From Oleidesulfovibrio sp964593925 (GTDB taxonomy: Bacteria; Desulfobacterota; Desulfovibrionia; Desulfovibrionales; Desulfovibrionaceae), in contig CAZQKM010000005.1 of NCBI GenBank assembly GCA_964593925.1, forward strand, positions 1 to 64,000: a stretch of 64,000 nucleotides of DNA, read 5' to 3'. The position numbers and the translations under genes are program-made. A model generated the notes under the pieces. It was not told where the DNA came from. It did no database searches and was given only the letters and a program-made list of their open reading frames with translations. Below are positions 53,246 to 61,982 of this stretch, piece after piece (position 1 is the first letter of the stretch; each line of letters starts with the position of its first letter).

Positions 53246-54538
53246 CTAATCGAGCGTTTCGGCATATATCTCAATGCAATGTTTTACCTGTATGTCGTCA
53301 TCATGTTGTGACAACGCGTCAACGAGCTGCATCATACAGGCTGGGCATGCAGTTGCAACCACCTGCGCCCCGGAGGCAACGATGTTGTCGCGTTTGCGGT
53401 GTCCAATCTGGCTTGACAGGTCGTAATGTTGCAGGTTGAACGTACCGCCACAGCCACAGCATCGGTCTGCCTCGTTCATTTCTACCAATGTATGGTTTTT
53501 GTTCATACGCAACAGATCACGGGGCTGTGCGTAGACTCCCAGTGACTTTTTCAGGTGGCATGGATCGTGATATGTCACCCTGGTCTCACCTGGAGACTCT
53601 TCTTCGGGCCTTACGCCCAGGATGTCCACCACAAATTGGCTGATATCCATGGTTTTTGCGGCATATTCTGTAATACGCTGTTTCACGTCTTCAGAGTAGC
53701 CCTGCTCCATATGGCTCCACAGCTCTTTTATGGCCGATACACAGGATGCACAGGGCGAGACGATATAGTCGAATTCGCTCTTGGAGAACAGGTCTACATT
53801 GTACCTGACAACCTTGTCATATGCGGCTCTATCACCTGACGAGAGTGCGGGCAGGCCGCAGCATGCCTGGGCATCTGGCATATACACGCCCACGCCGTGG
53901 TGCTGAAAGACCTTGAGGCATGCTTCAGCCATAGCTGTGTACATTTTGTCGCCAAGGCAGCCGGGGTAAAACAAAACCTTTAGACCACTTTCACCCTTGG
54001 GCGTATCCATGGCCTGGTGTTTTTTGTGCAACGGTGTCTTGGCCAGTGGTGAAAAGTGCCGGGGCCCAATGAAGGGTGATAGTATTTTGGAACACGAGGA
54101 CCCCAGTGAGGGGTTGGCCTGTGTACTAAATACTCCCTGCACATTGGCACCCATCGACAACAGTTTGTTAAAAAACTGAGGATTGCTCACAAGGCCGCGC
54201 AAGATAAGTTTCTTGATGGGGGAAAGCCCCCTATAGGCAGTGATGATCAGCCGAGCACGCAGGAATATATCCATGATCTGTACGCCGGACGGACAGTTTA
54301 CCGCACAGGATCCGCACAGCAGGCATCTGTGTAGCCGCTCTTGCACGCTCTTTGGGTCTTTGATCATTTCATGGGCAAGATTTTCAAGCAGGGCGATCTT
54401 GCCGCGAGTGACATCAGCTTCGCGCATGGTTTCGGCAAATACCGGACATACGGATTGGCACATGCCGCACCGCATGCAGGCCACCATGCTGTCGTCTAAC
54501 TCTTTGAGCATCTCGGCAAGTTTTTTCAGATCCATCAT
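53246..54538 (-). CDS. Fe-S subunit of FAD-linked lactate/glycolate dehydrogenase (GlcF-like)
   Basis: A 430-residue protein. The N-terminal 2x[4Fe-4S] ferredoxin part has CMRCGMCQSVCPVF and CLLCGSCAVNCPSGV. Two CCG domains follow: FYPGCLGDKMY...ACCGLPALSSGD and HDPCHLKKSLGV...RCCGCGGTFNLQHYDL...CPACMMQL. It accepts electrons from the adjacent FAD subunit and passes them to a membrane or soluble carrier. The start is set at the first of two adjacent ATGs (54538), with GGAG formed inside the end of the upstream gene. The stop of glcD lies 4 bp upstream, so the two are coupled. Confidence 0.92.
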   Translation of the reverse strand: MMDLKKLAEMLKELDDSMVACMRCGMCQSVCPVFAETMREADVTRGKIALLENLAHEMIKDPKSVQERLHRCLLCGSCAVNCPSGVQIMDIFLRARLIITAYRGLSPIKKLILRGLVSNPQFFNKLLSMGANVQGVFSTQANPSLGSSCSKILSPFIGPRHFSPLAKTPLHKKHQAMDTPKGESGLKVLFYPGCLGDKMYTAMAEACLKVFQHHGVGVYMPDAQACCGLPALSSGDRAAYDKVVRYNVDLFSKSEFDYIVSPCASCVSAIKELWSHMEQGYSEDVKQRITEYAAKTMDISQFVVDILGVRPEEESPGETRVTYHDPCHLKKSLGVYAQPRDLLRMNKNHTLVEMNEADRCCGCGGTFNLQHYDLSSQIGHRKRDNIVASGAQVVATACPACMMQLVDALSQHDDDIQVKHCIEIYAETLD

Positions 54539-54542
54539 GATA

Positions 54543-55925
54543 TTAGGCTCCGAGGATTTTGCCGGGATTGAGAATGTTGTTGGGGTCAATGGCCCGTTTC
54601 ATGTTTAAGGAAAAGTCAAGGGTCGCCTTGGAGGTTTCCTTTTCCATCCACTTGGATTTTGCTATGCCAATACCATGCTCGCCGGATAAGGTACCTTGCA
54701 GCGAGAGTGCCACTTCAAAGATTTCATCCACGGCCTGCTCCACACGTTCAAATTCCTTTTTGTCTCGACGGTCACACAATATGGTGGGGTGCAGATTGCC
54801 GTCGCCCGCATGGCCAAATGTGCCAATATCAATTTGATACTTGGTACCGATATCGTTGATGGCTTTGACCATGGCCGGAATTTGTGACCGGGGTACAGTG
54901 GCATCCTCCAACACTGTTGTGGGTTTGGCTCGAGCCAGTGCGGGCAAAGCGTTGCGGCGGGCTTCCCATAGTTTGAATTTTTCTTCTGCGTTTTCGGCCT
55001 CTTTGATATCCGCACCGGTGGCTTTAAGCACTTCTTTCACGCGGGTGGCATCATCTTCTACTTGCCCCGGGTGGCCATCAACTTCAATGAGCAGAATGGC
55101 TTGAGCATCTACCGGCAAACCTGCTTTGGTGTAGTCTTCTACATAGCGTATGCTGGCCTGGTCCATGAATTCCAGGGTGCAGGGAACCACATGCGCTGCA
55201 ATGATACCGGCAACTGCTTCAGAAGCCTTGTTAATATCGTCAAAGACAGCCATCATGGCTTTGGAGGCTCGCGGCGGGGGGACCAGTTTCAAAATTATTT
55301 CGCTGAATACACCCAGTGTGCCTTCAGAAGCGTTCATCAGTCCGGCAAGGTTGTACCCGGTTACGCATTTGACAGTACGTGAGCCTGTTTTCACCAGGCC
55401 GCCATTCACGTCAAAAAAATCAAGTCCCATGACATAGTCTTTGGTTACGCCGTACTTCAGGCCGCGTAGCCCACCTGCGTTTTCCGCCACATTGCCTGCA
55501 ATGGTAGAGACAGCCTGTGAACCGGGATCAGGGGGGTAAAAAAGGCCGCGCTTGGCTACCTCAGCAGCAAATTGTGCTGTGATAACACCGGGCTGTACGA
55601 CGGCATAGAGGTCTTGTTCGTTAATTTCAAGGATTTTGGTCAGACCGTTTGTCAGCAGTACGATACCGTTACGCGGAGCGGGTATGGTACCACCGGACAA
55701 GTTTGTTCCGGCCCCGCGCACAGTAAGGGGCAGGCCATTTTCGTTACACAACCTGACTACGGGTCCGATGTGTTCTGTTTGCATGGGGCGTGCAACCAGT
55801 GAAGGAACAACAGGTTCAAGCACGGCCGCGTCGTAGGAGTAACATTGCCTGTCTGCCTCGTTTTCAAAAACATTGTCATTACCCACAATTGCTTTGAATT
55901 CTTTTATAAGGGACTTACTAAGCAT
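54543..55925 (-). CDS. FAD-linked D-lactate/glycolate dehydrogenase catalytic subunit (GlcD-like)
   Basis: A 460-residue FAD_binding_4 / FAD-oxidase C protein. FAD site: PLTVRGAGTNLSGGTIPAPRNGIVL and FYPPDPGSQAVSTIAGNVAENAGGLRGLKYG. The C-terminal substrate domain has DIGTFGHAGDGNLHPTILCD and SGEHGIGIAKSKWM. It oxidises a 2-hydroxy acid, here most likely D-lactate given the permease and PFOR neighbours, to pyruvate. AAGGAA precedes the ATG at about 11 bases. Length is typical for GlcD. Confidence 0.92.
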   Translation of the reverse strand: MLSKSLIKEFKAIVGNDNVFENEADRQCYSYDAAVLEPVVPSLVARPMQTEHIGPVVRLCNENGLPLTVRGAGTNLSGGTIPAPRNGIVLLTNGLTKILEINEQDLYAVVQPGVITAQFAAEVAKRGLFYPPDPGSQAVSTIAGNVAENAGGLRGLKYGVTKDYVMGLDFFDVNGGLVKTGSRTVKCVTGYNLAGLMNASEGTLGVFSEIILKLVPPPRASKAMMAVFDDINKASEAVAGIIAAHVVPCTLEFMDQASIRYVEDYTKAGLPVDAQAILLIEVDGHPGQVEDDATRVKEVLKATGADIKEAENAEEKFKLWEARRNALPALARAKPTTVLEDATVPRSQIPAMVKAINDIGTKYQIDIGTFGHAGDGNLHPTILCDRRDKKEFERVEQAVDEIFEVALSLQGTLSGEHGIGIAKSKWMEKETSKATLDFSLNMKRAIDPNNILNPGKILGA

Positions 55926-56024
55926 GCGTTGTTGTTTCCTTGTATAAAGTTGCTTGTTTTGTACCTTGCTTGAGATGCGCGCTGCGGCAGAGCTGAAGAG
56001 ATGCGTTGGGCCGCAGGGTATCTT

Positions 56025-56056
56025 CGGGGGGCGAAAAAACAGTCTTTCGCCCCCCG
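56025..56056. other. Intercistronic hairpin between lctP and glcD
   Basis: CGGGGGGCGAAA (56025-56036) pairs perfectly with TTTCGCCCCCCG (56045-56056). On the minus strand, T6 falls in the 3' arm and no T-tract follows the stem. It may be a partial terminator or stabiliser that steps expression down after lctP. Confidence 0.65.
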
Positions 56057-56065
56057 GCAGGGTAG

Positions 56066-57775
56066 TTAGAATGCGTTGGGGAAGAAGCCGAAGGCAAGCA
56101 CAGAGGCCACGGTACCTACCACTAGGCCATAGAGCAGGAAGGGCCAGATAGTCCGTTTGAGGATAGTGCCTTCCATACCGGACAGACCAACAACAGCGCA
56201 GGCAGCCACGATATTATGAATGCAGACCATATTTCCCATGCCGCCGCCCACAACCTGGGCTGCTACAATGATTTGCCGCGGCAGGCTGAGCTGTTGGGCC
56301 ACGCCCCATTGGAATTCGGCAAAGAGTAAGTCTGACACGGTGTTGGAGCCAGTGATAAAGGCTCCAAGACCCCCCACGAACGAGGCGAACATGGGCCATG
56401 CACTGCCGGTAATGGCAGCAACGGTTTTGGCCAGTGCCAAGGGCATGGAGGGATAATTTACAGGATTCAGCGCTGCATCAATAACCCCGGAACCACGGAA
56501 AATGGACACCAAGGCCACTGCAAACAGCAGGGCAATGGTGGGGTTTTTCATTTTTGCAATGGATTCTGTCCATGCTCGTTTGGCTGTATCTCCTTTCATA
56601 CCGTGTATAAATATGGTCAAAAGAGCTACAAGCACAAAGGGGATGGTGCCGGGCAGGTAGAGGTACTGGATGCTGGCATTGACCTGCTTAAAGCCCAGGA
56701 TATTGGTAAAGTCAATTTTCTGTCCTGCCAACAGGCCTTTGAGCCCCAATTCGGGGATACGGGTTACAACAAGAATGGCACCAATGAGGATATACGGTAA
56801 CCACGCCTTGAACTGGCTCATGTGGGCTTTAAATTCGGTGTGCTGATTGCCTTTGATCTCACCGGTCCACTGGGGGTCCCACTGTGCAGGGTCACCGAAA
56901 TCCCAGACATTTTTGGGCATGCAAAAACCCTTTTTGGCACCGGCCACAATAATGCCAAGGCCCACAAGGCCACCGATGAGTGAAGGGAACTCAGGGCCGA
57001 CAAACCATGCAAAAATCAGATACGGCACAGAAAAGGACATTGCTGCAAAAAGACAGAATTTCCATGCGCCAAAACCGTCAGACCAGCTGCGGTTCGGGCC
57101 AAAAAAGCGGGTGATGAAACCCAGCATGAAGACGGGCAGTAAAAAGATCATGGGCAGGTGCATCAAGGTGGCCCATTGCCCGATGGTCAGGTTGAAGCTA
57201 TCAAAGCTGGTAAAGCCCAGTGCCGCATTGGAGGCTACGGCGCTTTCCACCAATCCCTTGAGAGGAGAAAGCCCCAGGATAATGGGGGTGCCCACAGCGC
57301 CAAAGGAGACGGGAAACGAGTTGAATACAAGGCATAGCACTGCGGCAGCGAGGGGGGGGAAACCCAGCGAAAGCAGCAGGGGAGCGGCCAGGGCTGCGGG
57401 GGTGCCAAAGCCTGCCGCACCTTCTACAAAGGCTGCAAACATGTAGCCGATGATAATGGCCTGTATCCGTCGGTCACGGGTGATATTTTGCATGCCGTAC
57501 TGGATGGTTTCCATGCCGCCCGAATATTGCAATGTGTACAGGATAATGATGGCACCAAAAACAATTATAAGAATACCGATGGCAGTGACAAAACCTTGCA
57601 GGGTCAGGGCTGCCACATACGTTGCGGGCAACTGCCAGGCAAAGATGGCGCTGGTAGCGCAGACCAGCCATGCCAGAGGCATGGCCTTGGTGGCGGGCCA
57701 ACGTAATCCCACCATGAGGACAAGCGCCACAAAAATGGGTAGCAGGGCGACAAGTGCCAACATTTCCACGGACAT
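56066..57775 (-). CDS. lctP: L-lactate permease family transporter
   Basis: A 569-residue integral membrane protein with about 12-14 TMs that imports lactate, probably with H+. LctP-family segments are FGAIIILYTLQYSGGMETIQYGMQNIT, AAFVEGAAGFGTPAALAAPLLLSLGFPPLAAAVLCLVFNSFPVSFGAVGTPI and GGLGAFITGSNTVSDLLFAEFQWGVAQQL. AGGAG lies six bases before the ATG. Located between por and the dehydrogenase genes, as in D. vulgaris (recalled). Confidence 0.94.
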   Translation of the reverse strand: MSVEMLALVALLPIFVALVLMVGLRWPATKAMPLAWLVCATSAIFAWQLPATYVAALTLQGFVTAIGILIIVFGAIIILYTLQYSGGMETIQYGMQNITRDRRIQAIIIGYMFAAFVEGAAGFGTPAALAAPLLLSLGFPPLAAAVLCLVFNSFPVSFGAVGTPIILGLSPLKGLVESAVASNAALGFTSFDSFNLTIGQWATLMHLPMIFLLPVFMLGFITRFFGPNRSWSDGFGAWKFCLFAAMSFSVPYLIFAWFVGPEFPSLIGGLVGLGIIVAGAKKGFCMPKNVWDFGDPAQWDPQWTGEIKGNQHTEFKAHMSQFKAWLPYILIGAILVVTRIPELGLKGLLAGQKIDFTNILGFKQVNASIQYLYLPGTIPFVLVALLTIFIHGMKGDTAKRAWTESIAKMKNPTIALLFAVALVSIFRGSGVIDAALNPVNYPSMPLALAKTVAAITGSAWPMFASFVGGLGAFITGSNTVSDLLFAEFQWGVAQQLSLPRQIIVAAQVVGGGMGNMVCIHNIVAACAVVGLSGMEGTILKRTIWPFLLYGLVVGTVASVLAFGFFPNAF

Positions 57776-57806
57776 ACAGTGCTCCTATACAGTTATAGTG
57801 ACTTGG

Positions 57807-57875
57807 GCGGTATAGTGTATATACCGCAAGGATTATGTCGGAGTGTCTCAGAGAAAAATGCCTCCGAGACACTCC
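57807..57875. other. Two hairpins between por and lctP
   Basis: GCGGTATA...TATACCGC (57807-57814 with 57820-57827) and CGGAGTGTCTC...GAGACACTCCG (57839-57849 with 57865-57875) are both perfect. No long T-tract follows either on the minus strand. They could act as partial terminators, mRNA processing sites or stabilisers keeping por mRNA more abundant than distal messages. Confidence 0.6.
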
Positions 57876-57895
57876 GGTATATATGGGCCGGTGGG

Positions 57896-60800
57896 CTATT
57901 TCCCAGAACGGCCGTCGTCACATGCTTCGCCCGCAGTGCTGTTGTGCGCGTGTTCTGGGGTCGCGGTCATGTTACATGTGCTGCTGTTATCGTCTGCGGC
58001 AGGCACAGGGGTGCTTGCCTCGGCCTTAAAGCCGGGCAGAGCGGCCAGCGCTTTTAGATACTCATAGCGCTCCTTGCATTCAGCTTCTATTTGCATACGC
58101 AACCGCTTGGAGTCTTCAGGAGCCTGCTTTTCGAGCAAGGCATAGCGGTTTTCTCCAGAGAGGAAGGCCTGCAGCTCTCCATTGGGAGCTTTAGACTCGA
58201 AGATGAAGGGGTTTTGACCCTGAGCTGCCAGGTCGGGGTTAAAGCGGTACAGTGGCCAGTAGCCGGTTTCAACGGCCAGCTTGCCCTCTTCCATGGATTT
58301 ACCCATGCCTTTGCGGATGCCTTGGTTGATGCAAGGGGCATAGGCGATGACTAGCGAGGGCCCCTTATATGCTTCAGCTTCTTGAAACGCCTTGAGTACC
58401 TGTTGTTTGTTGGCACCCATGGATACGCTGGCGACATATACATATCCATAGGTCATGGCCATACGACCGAGGTCTTTTTTAGAGGTTCTTTTGCCTGATG
58501 CGGCAAATTTGGCAATGGAGCCCAACGGCGTTCCCTTGGAGGATTGACCGCCCGTATTGGAGTAAACCTCTGTATCCATTACCAGAATATTGATGTCTTC
58601 ACCGGAGGCAAGCACATGGTCCAGGCCACCAAAGCCGATATCATATGCCCAACCATCGCCGCCAAAGATCCAGACGGATTTTTTACCAAACATGTCGTGC
58701 ATACTATAGATTTCGTCTACCAGCGGGTTGTCTCCCATATCGTCGATACAGGCCAGCACAGCTTCACCATGCTTGCTTGCAAGTTCAGCATCATTCCTAT
58801 GCGCCAGCCATGCGCGTAGTTCGTCTTGCAGCTCTTGTGATGTGGCAGCCTCAAGCGCTTGTTCGCACAACTGCGCCAGTTTATCGCGGCGTTGGGTGTA
58901 GGCAAGGTTGATGCCGTAACCAAACTCTGCCGCGTCTTCAAACAACGAGTTACCCCATGCCGGGCCATGGCCGTTTTTGTTGACGGTATATGGTGTAGTG
59001 GGGGCAGAGGCTCCCCAGATTGAGGAACAGCCCGTGGCGTTGGCAATGACCATACGTTCGCCGAAAAGCTGAGTAAGCAGTTTGACGTAGGGTGTTTCAC
59101 CACAGCCGGCGCATGCACCGGAGAACTCGATCAGGGGTTGCTGGAACTGCGAACCTTTTAGTGAGCTGCGTCCCATCAGGGAGTCTTTGAGGGGGATATG
59201 GGCCTCGGCAAATGCAAGGTTGGTCACCTGATCGGCCATTTGCGTTTCTAGAGGCTTCATCACCAGAGCCTTGTTTTTGGCCGGGCAGACGTCTGAGCAG
59301 GAGCCACAACCCAGGCAATCCTGGGCATAGATCTGGATGCGGTAGCGGAACCCCTGGAGTTCTTTACCCTTGGCTTCGACAGTGGCAAAGGTTGCCGGTG
59401 CACCGTCAAGCTCTTCGTCAGTGGCCAAAACAGGGCGAATGGCAGCGTGGGGGCAGACATACGAGCACTGGTTGCACTGGATGCAGTTTTCAGGCTGCCA
59501 GGAGGGAGCATTAATGGCAACGCCACGCTTTTCAAAAGCGGCAGTGCCCACGGGGAACAGGCCATCAGGCTCAAAGGCGGAAACAGGCAGTTTATCACCC
59601 TGCTGAGCCAGGATGGGGCGTACAATATCTTTGATGAATGCAGGTTCATCAGAACAGGAAGCGGAGCAACCTGTGTCGGTGGCTTGCGCCCATGACTGCG
59701 GGTATTGCACTTCCACAAGTGCGTCAGCAGATTTTTCTACGGCGGCAATATTCATGTTGACGATTTTGTCGCCCTTTTTACCGTAGGTCTTTTTGATGGA
59801 GTCCTTGAGCAAGTCCATGGCCTGTTCAAAAGGCATCACATTGGCAAGCTTGAAGAACGCTGTCTGCATGACCATGTTGATGCGACCGCCCAGTCCTACT
59901 TCGCCGGCTATTTTTACGGCATCAATATTATAGAATTGCAGTTTGTTAGCGGCAATGGTGCGCTTCATGGCAGCGGGAAGCTGCGTTTCCATGTCTTCAA
60001 GTGTCCAGGAAGAGTTCAACACGAACACACCACCCGGCTTGAGGCCTTCCAGCACGTCATATTGCCTGACGTACGCGGATTTGTGGCAGGCTACATAGTC
60101 GGCACGGTTGACAAGATAGGTTGACTGGATGGGCTCCTTGCCGAAACGCAGGTGTGACACGGTGAAACCACCGGATTTTTTGGAATCATACGCGAAGTAG
60201 CCTTGGGCAAACATATCGGTGTTATCACCGATAATCTTGATTGCCTGTTTATTGGCTCCTACAGTGCCGTCTGCTCCAAGACCGAAGAATTTACATTGGA
60301 CAGTACCCAGGGGAACTGTGTCAACAGGAGCGCCCACTTCAAGAGAAGTATGGCTCACATCGTCAATGATGCCCACTGTGAAGTGATTTTTGGGACCCGC
60401 CACCTGCATGTTGTCATAGATGGCAACAACATCTGCCGGGGTGAACTCTTTGGAGCCGAGCCCATAGCGGCCGGCAAGCAGTGTGGGCGCATTGCCATGC
60501 TCAATGAATGCGGTACATACGTCCTGATACAGTGGTTCGCCCAGGGAACCAGGCTCTTTGGTGCGGTCAAGTACGGTGACGGTATGGGCACTTGCAGGCA
60601 GAGCGGACAGCAGATGTGCAGCTGAGAAGGGGCGGAACAAGCGTACCTTGATCAACCCTACGCGTTCTCCTCGTGCCGTGAGGCTGTTGATGACCTCTTC
60701 AATGGTTTCACAGGCGGACCCCATGGCGATGATAACGCGTTCGGCCTCGGGGTGGCCCACATAGTCGAACAATTTGTAGGCACGACCAGTGATGCCTGCC

Positions 60801-61549
60801 ACACTTTTCATGGCGGCCAGAACCTGGGTGGGAATTTGTTCGTAGAAAGGATTACAGGCTTCGCGGGCCTGGAAGTAAATATCGGGGTTTTGTGCAGTAC
60901 CGCGGATATTCGGTTGCTCTGGGCTCATGGCATTTTGTCGAAAGGCTTCGACCTTTTCCATATTTACCAGCTTTTTGATATCATCGTAGTCAATGACTTC
61001 GATTTTTTGCAACTCATGAGAGGTACGGAAGCCGTCAAAGAAGTGGCAAAAAGGAACGCTGGTTTCAATGGCAGCCAGGTGTGTCACCAAAGCCATGTCC
61101 ATGGCCTCTTGCACAGAGTTGGATGCCAAAAAGGCAAACCCGGTCTGGCGACAGGCCATGACGTCTTGATGGTCTCCGAAAATGGAAAGCGCATGTGATG
61201 CCAGCGCACGGGCAGAAACGTGAAATACACCGGGCAGCAGTTCGCCGGCGATTTTGTACATGTTGGGGATCATAAGCAGCAGACCTTGGGACGCGGTGAA
61301 CGTGGTGGTCAGCGCGCCCGCTGCAAGCGAGCCATGCGTGGCTCCGGCGGCTCCGGCTTCGGACTGCAACTGGCGGATGGCCACAGTCTGGCCGAAGATG
61401 TTTTTTTTGCCTGCGGTTGCCCAGTCGTCGGCAATTTCGCCCATGTTGGAAGAAGGGGTTATGGGGTAAATGGCGGCAGTATCGCTTAATGCATAGGCAA
61501 TGTAAGCTGCCGCTGTGTTACCATCCATAGTTTTCATCTGCTTGGCCAT
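57896..61549 (-). CDS. por: Pyruvate:ferredoxin (flavodoxin) oxidoreductase, single-chain
   Basis: A 1217-residue homodimeric-type PFOR that converts pyruvate and CoA to acetyl-CoA and CO2 and reduces ferredoxin. The pyruvate-binding start is MKTMDGNTAAAYIAYALSDTAAIYPITPSSNMGE. The two ferredoxin-type clusters are CIQCNQCSYVCP and CLGCGSCSDVCP. The CAGCGETPYVKLL segment and later Cys hold the third cluster. The TPP site is GGDGWAYDIGFGGLDHVLASGEDINILVMDTEVYSNTGGQSS. The C-terminal extension of about 45 residues carries Cys1192 and Cys1210. ATG at 61549; GGAG lies ten bases upstream. A sigma-54 promoter lies upstream. First gene of the lactate operon. Confidence 0.97.
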   Translation of the reverse strand: MAKQMKTMDGNTAAAYIAYALSDTAAIYPITPSSNMGEIADDWATAGKKNIFGQTVAIRQLQSEAGAAGATHGSLAAGALTTTFTASQGLLLMIPNMYKIAGELLPGVFHVSARALASHALSIFGDHQDVMACRQTGFAFLASNSVQEAMDMALVTHLAAIETSVPFCHFFDGFRTSHELQKIEVIDYDDIKKLVNMEKVEAFRQNAMSPEQPNIRGTAQNPDIYFQAREACNPFYEQIPTQVLAAMKSVAGITGRAYKLFDYVGHPEAERVIIAMGSACETIEEVINSLTARGERVGLIKVRLFRPFSAAHLLSALPASAHTVTVLDRTKEPGSLGEPLYQDVCTAFIEHGNAPTLLAGRYGLGSKEFTPADVVAIYDNMQVAGPKNHFTVGIIDDVSHTSLEVGAPVDTVPLGTVQCKFFGLGADGTVGANKQAIKIIGDNTDMFAQGYFAYDSKKSGGFTVSHLRFGKEPIQSTYLVNRADYVACHKSAYVRQYDVLEGLKPGGVFVLNSSWTLEDMETQLPAAMKRTIAANKLQFYNIDAVKIAGEVGLGGRINMVMQTAFFKLANVMPFEQAMDLLKDSIKKTYGKKGDKIVNMNIAAVEKSADALVEVQYPQSWAQATDTGCSASCSDEPAFIKDIVRPILAQQGDKLPVSAFEPDGLFPVGTAAFEKRGVAINAPSWQPENCIQCNQCSYVCPHAAIRPVLATDEELDGAPATFATVEAKGKELQGFRYRIQIYAQDCLGCGSCSDVCPAKNKALVMKPLETQMADQVTNLAFAEAHIPLKDSLMGRSSLKGSQFQQPLIEFSGACAGCGETPYVKLLTQLFGERMVIANATGCSSIWGASAPTTPYTVNKNGHGPAWGNSLFEDAAEFGYGINLAYTQRRDKLAQLCEQALEAATSQELQDELRAWLAHRNDAELASKHGEAVLACIDDMGDNPLVDEIYSMHDMFGKKSVWIFGGDGWAYDIGFGGLDHVLASGEDINILVMDTEVYSNTGGQSSKGTPLGSIAKFAASGKRTSKKDLGRMAMTYGYVYVASVSMGANKQQVLKAFQEAEAYKGPSLVIAYAPCINQGIRKGMGKSMEEGKLAVETGYWPLYRFNPDLAAQGQNPFIFESKAPNGELQAFLSGENRYALLEKQAPEDSKRLRMQIEAECKERYEYLKALAALPGFKAEASTPVPAADDNSSTCNMTATPEHAHNSTAGEACDDGRSGK

Positions 61550-61684
61550 GGTGAGGATGCTCCTTAGCGGTATAAGGTGGTTATGTGACCGCCAGGCAGT
61601 ATATGGCAGACGGGTATGACGGTCACAGGGCCGGGGGTGGGGCTTGTTATGTGTCCCCGCACTGGCCGGCTGTAGCTTTATAAA

Positions 61685-61702
61685 TAAGCAAAAAATGTGC
61701 CA
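61685..61702 (-). promoter_or_regulatory. Sigma-54 promoter of the por-lactate operon
   Basis: On the minus strand, TGGCACATTTTTTGCTTA (61702 to 61685) matches the -24/-12 consensus TGGCAC-N5-TTGC exactly, with the invariant GG and GC in register. The start site should fall near 61677, giving a leader of about 125 nt before por. An NtrC-type activator gene lies immediately upstream. Confidence 0.85.
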
Positions 61703-61785
61703 CAGGAAAAAACGCTATGGCTGTAAGTTATTACAGGGGTTTACCTCCATTTATACGTGGGGCCGTGTACAAGGTTATCAAAAAA

Positions 61786-61927
61786 TGTCTGAAAAAACAG
61801 ACTGTATTGCGCCAAGCCGCAGCAGCTACCTGTGGCAATTCAGGGTTCCGTGGACAGCATGAAAGGGCTGGCCGCGGGGGCCCTTGTCCGAAAAAACGGA
61901 AAGGCACCATGTCTTAAAAACAGGACA
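61786..61927. promoter_or_regulatory. Three related A-tract dyads, candidate enhancer (UAS) sites
   Basis: Three sites share TGTC(C/T)-(A)5-6-C(A/G)G on the plus strand: TGTCTGAAAAAACAGAC (61786-61802, perfect dyad), TGTCCGAAAAAACGGAAA (61885-61902) and TGTCTTAAAAACAGGACA (61910-61927, dyad with one mismatch). They lie about 85-225 bp upstream of the sigma-54 promoter, the normal distance for NtrC-type activator sites. Binding by the adjacent regulator is inferred. Confidence 0.65.
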
Positions 61928-61982
61928 GCCTGCGGCTGACGTGCCGTGTGTTTATGATGATACCGCAAAGTGGCAGCATAAA

